A stretch of DNA of 64,000 bases from an uncultured Bacteroidales bacterium (GTDB taxonomy: Bacteria > Bacteroidota > Bacteroidia > Bacteroidales > UBA932), in assembly GCA_900541925.1 (NCBI GenBank), contig UQMB01000011.1, forward strand, positions 30,674-94,673, given 5' to 3'. Both the position numbers and the translations under genes were made by a program. Below are positions 58,099 through 64,000 of the stretch, in pieces. Position 1 is the stretch's first letter. Each line of letters opens with the position of its first letter. The notes below the pieces were generated by a model. That model was given only the letters and a program-made list of their open reading frames with translations. It did no database searches and had not been told where the DNA came from.

Positions 58099-60834
58099 TT
58101 ATTTCAAGACTATATTGATAATCCTTCCTGGAACGACAATCACTTTGACTATATTCATCCCCGACGCCCACTTGGCGGTCTGCTCCATCGAGCGGACCTT
58201 GGACTCCACTTCCGCCGGGCTCGCGCTCTTAGGCATATCCACCGTGAAGCGGACCTTGCCGTTGAACTGCACAGGATATGTCACATTGTCCTCGGCCGCA
58301 TAAGCCGCCACATACTCAGGGAAAGAGGCCTCCGCGACGCTGCCGGAATGCCCGAGAGAGTGCCAGAGCTCCTCGCAGATATGAGGCGCGAACGGACAGA
58401 GAAGCACGACCATGCTCTCGAGAATCTCCCGCTTGCTGCACTTCATCGTGCCAAGGTCATTGACGGCGATCATGAACGCGCTGACCGTGGTGTTGTAGGA
58501 GAAGTTCTCGATGTCTTCCTGCTCCTTGGCTATGAGCTTATGGAGCACTTTGAGCTCTGCGGCGGAAGCCTTGTCATCCGTCACAAGCCACTTGTCACGG
58601 TCGTAGAAGAGCCTCCAGAATTTCTTGAGGAAGCGGTTCACGCCGTCGATGCCCTTGGTGTCCCAAGGCTTGCTCTGCTCCACAGGGCCGAGGAACATCT
58701 CGTAAAGACGGAGGGTGTCGGCACCATAAGTGTCGCAGATCACGTCAGGATTAACGACATTGTACATCGATTTGCTCATCTTCTCCACGGCCCAGCCGCA
58801 GACATACTCCCCGTTCTCAAGCACAAACTCGGCGTCGGCAAACTCCGGACGCCACTTTCTGAACGCTTCGAGGTCAAGCCTGTCGCCATGCACGATATTG
58901 ATGTCCACATGGATTTCGGTCGTGTCGTACTGGTCCTTCAGCCCGCAGGAGACGAACCTGTTGGCCCCGACTATCCTGTAAACGAAATTGGAACGGCCCT
59001 GGATCATACCCTGGTTGACGAGCTTGCGGAACGGCTCATCCTCGCAGACATAACCCAGGTCGTAGAGGAACTTGTTCCAGAAACGAGAGTAGATCAGGTG
59101 TCCGGTGGCGTGCTCCGTGCCCCCGACATAAAGATCCACATTTCTCCAATACTCGTCCGCCTCCCGGCTCACGAGAGCCTTGTCATCGTGCGGATCCATA
59201 TACCTGAGATAGTAGGCGCTGGAGCCCGCGAAGCCAGGCATGGTGCTCTTCTCAAGCGGATACCCCTTGTATGTCCAGTCCTTGGCTCTCGCAAGAGGGG
59301 GCTGCCCGTCCGGCGAAGGCTTGAATGAACTGATCTCCGGAAGCCTGAGCGGAAGCTCAGACTCAGGCAACGGCATCGGAATGCCGTCCTTATAGTAGAT
59401 CGGGAACGGCTCGCCCCAATAACGCTGGCGGGAGAATATGGCGTCACGCAGGCGGAAGTTGGTCTTGCGGTGACCAAGCCCGTGTGCCTCGACATAATCT
59501 TTGGCCGCCTCTATGGCCTCCTTGACAGGCATGCCGTCAAGGAACCCGGAGTTGCACATTATCCCGTCCTTGGCATCGAAACTCTCCTCCGACACGTCGC
59601 AGCCCTCGATGAGCGGGATGATAGGAAGGCCGAACTTCTTGGCGAAAGCATAGTCACGGCTGTCATGGGCAGGCACCGCCATGATGGCTCCCGTCCCGTA
59701 ACCGGCAAGCACATATTCAGAAATCCAGATAGGGACTCCCTTGCCCGTGAGAGGGTTGATTCCATACGAGCCGGAGAACACGCCGGTGACGCTCCTGGTC
59801 TCGGAGAGACGCTCACGCTCGGTCTTCTTCTTGACATAGGCGACATACTTCTCCACCTCTTCGCGGCACTCCGGAGCAGTAAGCTTCTCAACGAGTTCGC
59901 TCTCAGGCGCAAGCACCATGAAGGTCACGCCGAAAACGGTGTCCGCCCTCGTCGTGAAAATCGTCACAGGCATGTGGCGGTCTCCGCAAACGGTGTCGAA
60001 CACCATTTCCGTACCCTCGGACTTGCCTATCCAGTTGCGCTGCATCTCCTTGAGAGAATCCGTCCAGTCGAGCGAGTCGAGCGAATCGAGAAGTCTCCCG
60101 GCATATGCGGAGACGCGGAGCTGCCACTGGGTCATCTTCTTCTGCTCCACCGGGAAGCCGCCGCGCACGCTCAGTCCGTCCTTGACCTCATCGTTGGCAA
60201 GCACGGTGCCGAGCCCCTCACACCAGTTGACAGACGTCTCGCCCTGATATGCGATTCTGTAACGCATGAGGATATCAGATTTCTCCTTCTCCGTGGCGCT
60301 GCTCCACATCTCCGGAGTCACATCCTCGTACCCCGAGGTCTTGAATCTTTCCACGAGCTCGGAAATAGGGCGGGCCTTGTCCTGCGAAGGGTCATACCAG
60401 CTGTCGAACATCTTAAGGAACGCCCACTGCGTCCACTTGTAATACTCAGGATCGCAGGTGCGGACTTCCCTGTCCCAGTCATAGGAGAAGCCTATGCGGT
60501 CAAGCTGCTGGCGATAGCGGGCGATATTGCGTTCCGTGGTCACCTCGGGATGCTGTCCCGTCTGGATGGCATATTGCTCGGCCGGAAGTCCGAAAGCATC
60601 ATAGCCCATGGGATGAAGGACATTGAAGCCCTTCAGGCGCTTGTACCTCGAATAGATGTCGCTGGCTATATATCCCAGAGGATGTCCGACATGGAGCCCG
60701 GCGCCCGACGGATACGGGAACATGTCCAGCACATAACATTTAGGCTTCGACTTGTCCTCCGTCACCTTATATTCTTTTTCTGCAGCCCACCTGGCCTGCC
60801 ACTTGCTTTCGATTGACTTGAAATCGTAATCCAT
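58099..60834 (-). CDS. leuS: Leucyl-tRNA synthetase
   Basis: This 911-residue class I synthetase has the HIGH motif in GAGLHVGHPLGY (about residue 52), the KMSKS motif in VEKMSKSMYNVV (about 690), the CP1 editing domain between them (with VFGVTFMVLAPES and VPAHDSRDY), and the anticodon-binding domain with a C-terminal appendix. It charges tRNA-Leu. It is essential. It follows the M28-like gene by 3 bases in a long leftward series. Confidence 0.98.
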   Translation of the reverse strand: MDYDFKSIESKWQARWAAEKEYKVTEDKSKPKCYVLDMFPYPSGAGLHVGHPLGYIASDIYSRYKRLKGFNVLHPMGYDAFGLPAEQYAIQTGQHPEVTTERNIARYRQQLDRIGFSYDWDREVRTCDPEYYKWTQWAFLKMFDSWYDPSQDKARPISELVERFKTSGYEDVTPEMWSSATEKEKSDILMRYRIAYQGETSVNWCEGLGTVLANDEVKDGLSVRGGFPVEQKKMTQWQLRVSAYAGRLLDSLDSLDWTDSLKEMQRNWIGKSEGTEMVFDTVCGDRHMPVTIFTTRADTVFGVTFMVLAPESELVEKLTAPECREEVEKYVAYVKKKTERERLSETRSVTGVFSGSYGINPLTGKGVPIWISEYVLAGYGTGAIMAVPAHDSRDYAFAKKFGLPIIPLIEGCDVSEESFDAKDGIMCNSGFLDGMPVKEAIEAAKDYVEAHGLGHRKTNFRLRDAIFSRQRYWGEPFPIYYKDGIPMPLPESELPLRLPEISSFKPSPDGQPPLARAKDWTYKGYPLEKSTMPGFAGSSAYYLRYMDPHDDKALVSREADEYWRNVDLYVGGTEHATGHLIYSRFWNKFLYDLGYVCEDEPFRKLVNQGMIQGRSNFVYRIVGANRFVSCGLKDQYDTTEIHVDINIVHGDRLDLEAFRKWRPEFADAEFVLENGEYVCGWAVEKMSKSMYNVVNPDVICDTYGADTLRLYEMFLGPVEQSKPWDTKGIDGVNRFLKKFWRLFYDRDKWLVTDDKASAAELKVLHKLIAKEQEDIENFSYNTTVSAFMIAVNDLGTMKCSKREILESMVVLLCPFAPHICEELWHSLGHSGSVAEASFPEYVAAYAAEDNVTYPVQFNGKVRFTVDMPKSASPAEVESKVRSMEQTAKWASGMNIVKVIVVPGRIINIVLK

Positions 60835-60837
60835 ATC

Positions 60838-62163
60838 TTATTTTCTCCTTTCCAGTTTGAAATCAACATAAAGCGACATCTCGCACTTCACCTTCTTTCC
60901 GCGGACGCGCGCAGGTTTCCAGTCAGGGGACGCGCTTATTACCCTCACCGCCTCAGCGTCAAGCAGTTCGCTCACGCCCTTGATAACCTTGACATCCGTT
61001 ACACGCCCGCGTGTGTCTATGACGAAATCCACCAGCACCCGCCCCTGCACTCCGGCCTGGACAGCCTCGCGCGGATAGCGCAGATAGACATAAACCCACT
61101 TGCTCATAAACACCGACGGGTCCGAGGAACCGAGGAACACCGGCTTCACGTCACATTCATAATATGGCACCACATCCTCGTCCTTGACATATTTCTTCCT
61201 CCTCTCGTCCTTCTCCCTGAACTCCGGCCTGACGCCGTTGACCAGATCAAGCGTGAAGTTGTATATATACTCCAGCTCCCTCTCCATGTCGTCATACTCC
61301 AGAACCGACGCCGTGTCCCTGTCAGAATTGTATTCCGGATACATCCCGGTGGTGAAGAACACCGCGGGAATCTGCCTGTCATAGAAAATCCTGTGGTCTG
61401 AGTTGACAGGTTCAAGCGAGACCAGCTTCGGCTGGACCGGCTGCAAAGTGCCTGACAATCTCGTGATTATGGCATCAAGATCCCGATTCGAGGCCGTATA
61501 CGCATAGAAGCCCGACGAGCCGGTGCCGAGCATGTCGAGATTGATCATCGCGTCTATCTTGTCCGCCCCCGCGAATGAACGGTTCAGGAAATACCACGCC
61601 CCGGCTCCCATGTCGAGAGACGAGCCGAAAGCGGCTATGATCACCGACCGCCTGAGCAGGACGCTGTTGGTCTTGAGTTTCCTCGCAAGCTGGGCGAGCA
61701 TGGCAAGGCCGGAAGCGTTGCCGTTAGCCCCATAGTAGATGGTCTGCCGTTTCTCCCCGTTCACCATGATGTCTGAGCAGCCCATGTTGTCGAGTCTTGC
61801 GCCTATGACTATATAGTGGTCGCGAAGCGCAGGGTCGTAACCCGGGATGAAGCCTATTACATTGCGCGAGCGCAGGGTGTCTCCGCTCTCCTGACGCAGC
61901 CCGAAAAGATCGCCCTCCGGGTCGCTCAGAAGATCGATCCCATAAGAGGATAGGATGTCCGACATGTATTTCGCGGCCTCCTTCTCCCCCTCAGAGCCGG
62001 CCTTGCGGCCCTCAAGCATGGCGGAAGAAAGGTACGCCACATGCTCCTTCATCGCAGACACCACCTCGCTGTCGTCCAGGTCGCGCAGGCTGGAGGTAGC
62101 GAACTGGGCCGATGCGGCAATAGGCAGCAGAATCAAAAACAAAAGGGTAAAGCGTCTCATCAC
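60838..62163 (-). CDS. M28-fold protein lacking metal ligands, fused to TonB_C-like domain
   Basis: This 441-residue secreted protein has a signal ending ASAQ. Residues about 40-310 follow the M28 aminopeptidase fold, but the zinc-site residues are replaced: GAHxD is GARLD (Arg123), GANDNASG is GANGNASG (Gly148), and GEE is SSL (181-183). Asp210 (MINLDMLG) and His257 (NSDHRIFY) remain. Residues about 345-441 form a TonB C-terminal-like domain (AVQAGVQGRVLVDFVIDTRG). It is unlikely to be a peptidase; binding of peptides or peptidoglycan is possible. It is coupled to the SPOR gene (ATGA overlap). Confidence 0.85.
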   Translation of the reverse strand: MMRRFTLLFLILLPIAASAQFATSSLRDLDDSEVVSAMKEHVAYLSSAMLEGRKAGSEGEKEAAKYMSDILSSYGIDLLSDPEGDLFGLRQESGDTLRSRNVIGFIPGYDPALRDHYIVIGARLDNMGCSDIMVNGEKRQTIYYGANGNASGLAMLAQLARKLKTNSVLLRRSVIIAAFGSSLDMGAGAWYFLNRSFAGADKIDAMINLDMLGTGSSGFYAYTASNRDLDAIITRLSGTLQPVQPKLVSLEPVNSDHRIFYDRQIPAVFFTTGMYPEYNSDRDTASVLEYDDMERELEYIYNFTLDLVNGVRPEFREKDERRKKYVKDEDVVPYYECDVKPVFLGSSDPSVFMSKWVYVYLRYPREAVQAGVQGRVLVDFVIDTRGRVTDVKVIKGVSELLDAEAVRVISASPDWKPARVRGKKVKCEMSLYVDFKLERRK

Positions 62164-62678
62164 CGGCCGGAATTATCCAATATCCACGCATCTGTGCAGA
62201 ATCCGCTGTCACGTATCATGCACAGGGAGGCAAAAGCTTCCTGAAGCACATCTGACGGGCAGACACCGACAGCGGTGAAACCGTTGCGATATCTGATCTT
62301 GACGCCCGTGTATCCCGCCTGCTGAGCCTTCTCCAGACATTTGGTCGCATTGTCAGCATTGCCGAATGCGCCCACAATCACATAGTATCGGTTCTTGAGA
62401 GATGCCCTGACTTCATCCGAAAGCTGTCTCGCCTCCACGAGAGAACTCCGGATGGCACGGATAGAATCCAGTATCTCAAGAGAATCAGAGATCTGCTTCT
62501 GCATGAGTTTCAAGGAATCAAGGCGACCTCTGTGTCCCTTCTCCTGTTGCTCTATGTAGATTCTCTTGGCCTCTATCTGCTCGGATGTCGGACGGCCCGC
62601 CATTTTCCGGAAGAGGTCGCAACCGCTCAGCAATGGCAGGGCAAGCACAAGAAGAACTATGACGGACAATCTGTTCAT
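62160..62678 (-). CDS. SPOR-domain lipoprotein
   Basis: The start is at ATG 62678 (MNRLSVIVLLVLALPLLSGC), giving 172 residues with lipobox Cys20. A charged coiled-coil stretch (about 40-95: EQQEKGHRGRLDSLKLMQKQ) leads to a C-terminal SPOR domain (YYVIVGAFGNADNATKCLEK). SPOR domains bind denuded glycan strands of peptidoglycan, mainly at division sites. Its stop overlaps the ATG of the M28-like gene by 4 bases. Confidence 0.88.
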   Translation of the reverse strand: MNRLSVIVLLVLALPLLSGCDLFRKMAGRPTSEQIEAKRIYIEQQEKGHRGRLDSLKLMQKQISDSLEILDSIRAIRSSLVEARQLSDEVRASLKNRYYVIVGAFGNADNATKCLEKAQQAGYTGVKIRYRNGFTAVGVCPSDVLQEAFASLCMIRDSGFCTDAWILDNSGR

Positions 62679-62684
62679 AAGATG

Positions 62685-62722
62685 CAAATTTAGCAAAACT
62701 TTCAGAAGTTATCTTATATTTG
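62685..62722. promoter_or_regulatory. Divergent -7 elements for SPOR and CapA-like genes
   Basis: The minus strand has TAAATTTG (62685-62692) for the SPOR gene, and the plus strand has TATATTTG (62715-62722) for the CapA-like gene. Each lies within about ten bases of its ATG. No firm -33 boxes are seen. Confidence 0.6.
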
Positions 62723-62729
62723 CCTACGT

Positions 62730-63812
62730 ATGCTGAAGAGACTTTCAATATCGGCGGCGGCCTCTTTAATCGTCATCGCCTCATCCGCCCAGATACGGGA
62801 ATACCCGGTCCCTTTCCCGAGACCGATAGGACATGGGACGGACACGGTCAGCGTGATGGTCATCGGGGACGTGATGATGCACAGCAGGCAGTTGGAATAC
62901 GACTGCCGGCATTTTCTCGAAGGCATCAGCCCGGCCCTCAGACAGGCGGACATTGCCGTGGCCAACATGGAGTTTTCGCTCGGAGGCCCCCCATACAGCG
63001 GCTACCCTGCATTCTCCGCTCCGGACGGGTACGCCGGGTACGTCTCGGACGACTGCGGTGTGGACGTGTTCCTGACGGCCAACAACCACATCCTTGACAA
63101 AGGGAGGAAAGGACTCTCCCGTACGCTTTCGGTATACGACACGCTGGGCGTCAAGCACACAGGCGCCGCCGCGGACAGCCTTTCCCTGTCGCGGAACTAT
63201 CCGCTCATGATAACGGCAAGCGGGATAAGGCTCGCCCTGCTGAACTTCACATACGGCACGAACAACCCCTCCGGGCAGTCATCAGGATGGCCCGCCGTCA
63301 ATCTGATGCGGAAAGAAGACGTGAAGGCGGCGATAGGCAGAGCCCGTCAACGCGGGGCCGATTTCATAATAGCGCTCCCGCACTGGGGAAGCGAATACGG
63401 ACTCCGGCACAGCGGCAAGCAGGAAGAATGGGCGGAATGGCTGGCCGCAGAAGGGGCCGACGTGATAGTGGGGGCGCATCCGCATGTGGTACAGGACACG
63501 ACGCACATAAAAGGAGTGCCGGTGATATATTCCATCGGGAACGCCATATCCAACATGAGCGCGCGCAACACCCGGCTCGGTCTCGCGGTCAGTCTCAGAT
63601 TCACGCACAATCCGGCATCAGGCGAGAAGGAGATGCTCGCCCCGGAACTGAGGTTCCTGTGGTGCACTCTCCCGGGGACTCTGACAGAAGGATACAAGAC
63701 CATATTCTGCGACGAGTGGGCCGGAAGACGGGAAGAATGGCTCGATCCCTCCGACTACGACAACATGACAAGCACCCTATCCAGAGTCAAGGCCGAAACC
63801 GGCATAGAATAA
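62730..63812 (+). CDS. CapA-family (PGA_cap) metallophosphoesterase-like protein
   Basis: This 360-residue protein has an N-terminal signal (LSISAAASLIVIASSAQ). CapA-type motifs are GDVMMHSRQLEYD (about 46-58), VANMEFSLGG, TANNHILDKG, LPHWGSEYG and GAHPHVVQ; their His/Asp/Asn residues fit a calcineurin-like metal site. CapA of Bacillus helps anchor or export poly-gamma-glutamate, but many homologues lie outside capsule clusters, and no capB/capC genes are here. The role is therefore open. Confidence 0.9.
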   Translation: MLKRLSISAAASLIVIASSAQIREYPVPFPRPIGHGTDTVSVMVIGDVMMHSRQLEYDCRHFLEGISPALRQADIAVANMEFSLGGPPYSGYPAFSAPDGYAGYVSDDCGVDVFLTANNHILDKGRKGLSRTLSVYDTLGVKHTGAAADSLSLSRNYPLMITASGIRLALLNFTYGTNNPSGQSSGWPAVNLMRKEDVKAAIGRARQRGADFIIALPHWGSEYGLRHSGKQEEWAEWLAAEGADVIVGAHPHVVQDTTHIKGVPVIYSIGNAISNMSARNTRLGLAVSLRFTHNPASGEKEMLAPELRFLWCTLPGTLTEGYKTIFCDEWAGRREEWLDPSDYDNMTSTLSRVKAETGIE

Positions 63813-63923
63813 TGTAGTCGCCGGGGCTGGACATAGTCGTCGTGCCGGAAGGCCGTGCGGGCGCGGCGGCGAGGGAGGCCGTGCGGGCCCCGGGTCTGAC
63901 CGGCGGGGGCGGGCATAAACGAA
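63813..63923. other. GC-rich spacer between CapA-like gene and 5S terminator
   Basis: About 110 bases with no gene. The phrase GGCCGTGCGGGC occurs twice nearly exactly (63851 and 63879). No promoter or RNA is evident. Confidence 0.5.
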
Positions 63924-63961
63924 GGAGTCCCGGGGACGAAACAATTCGTCTCCGGGACTCC
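63924..63961 (-). terminator. Terminator of the rRNA operon
   Basis: A 17-bp stem with one G-T pair (GGAGTCCCGGGGACGAA at 63924-63940; partner 63945-63961) has a 4-base loop. On the minus strand it directly follows the 5S rRNA end. The T-tract is weak. Confidence 0.85.
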
Positions 63962-63968
63962 CGAAAAG

Positions 63969-64000
63969 CGGCAGCTGCCTACTCTCACACCTGGTGGGGC
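63969..64000 (-). rRNA. rrf: 5S rRNA, 3' end only
   Basis: The minus strand reads GGTGTGAGAGTAGGCAGCTG, the strongly conserved 3' part of 5S rRNA (GTGnGAGAGTAGG), and the terminator hairpin follows. The remaining roughly 80 bases, and presumably 23S and 16S rRNA, lie beyond the window's right edge. The operon reads leftward into this window. Confidence 0.88.

Noticed and set aside
59470..60816. 448-codon plus-strand ORF
   Set aside because: Antisense shadow of leuS.
62730..63812. CapA-like gene taken as evidence for a capsule locus
   Set aside because: No capB, capC or polysaccharide export genes are nearby; the family often occurs alone.

Overview
This window looks like chromosomal DNA from a GC-rich member of the Bacteroidales; the family cannot be fixed from the sequence alone. 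The reasons are SusC/SusD pairs, AraC-type regulators with periplasmic propellers, SPOR and FISUMP-like lipoproteins, Bacteroidetes-type promoters (TTTG spaced about 19-20 bases from TAnnTTTG) and almost no Shine-Dalgarno sequences. The background is GC-rich, but two modules (type I restriction-modification, 7.4-13.7 kb; hipBA, 14.4-16.3 kb) are clearly more AT-rich and look acquired.

Layout. 1-7.4 kb: the 3' part of a ZIP metal transporter, then a leftward series uvrB > SGNH > SGNH > MBOAT that looks like a cell-surface O-acylation cassette downstream of uvrB. 7.4-16.7 kb: an accessory/defence region with hsdM, hsdS and hsdR, a 48-residue antisense gene inside that operon, a GC-rich non-coding block with long inverted repeats, and a hipBA toxin-antitoxin pair flanked by 70-base direct repeats. 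16.7-32.4 kb: housekeeping genes: LMW phosphatase, a RelA/SpoT-like enzyme with a degenerate hydrolase site, DUF1846, EamA transporter, HAD phosphatase, mltG, a LysM glucosaminidase, RNase Z, rpsA, corA, mntP, recR, class II aldolase, gmk and nadD. 32.4-53.1 kb: a pectin (rhamnogalacturonan) utilisation locus. Its rightward arm has CE8, a CE15-like double esterase and a PL4 lyase; its leftward arm has SusC, SusD, CE8 and a GH95-CE8 fusion; a membrane-tethered AraC regulator is divergent from susC. FISUMP-like lipoproteins lie near both ends. 54-64 kb: RluA synthase, a polytopic membrane AraC protein, two tandem YitT proteins, leuS, an M28-fold protein lacking its metal ligands, a SPOR lipoprotein, a CapA-like protein, and the 3' end of a leftward 5S rRNA gene with its terminator.

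The most striking observation is a 165-bp MITE-like element present twice (3712-3876 and 15714-15878; one mismatch), each copy flanked by a TTA duplication. Both copies sit at the TAA stop codon of a leftward gene, in the same orientation, and the duplication restores the stop. In copy 1 an ATG inside the element reads in frame into the next gene and has replaced that gene's native overlapping start. In copy 2 the same ATG opens an 11-codon ORF that ends in an ATGA overlap with hipA. The element therefore behaves as a stop/start adaptor within operons. Other leads are the four-unit ELQ repeat in HsdS, the antisense small gene with self-complementary leader, the 70-bp repeats around hipBA, the dead-looking M28-TonB_C fusion, and the kinase-less propeller-AraC regulator.
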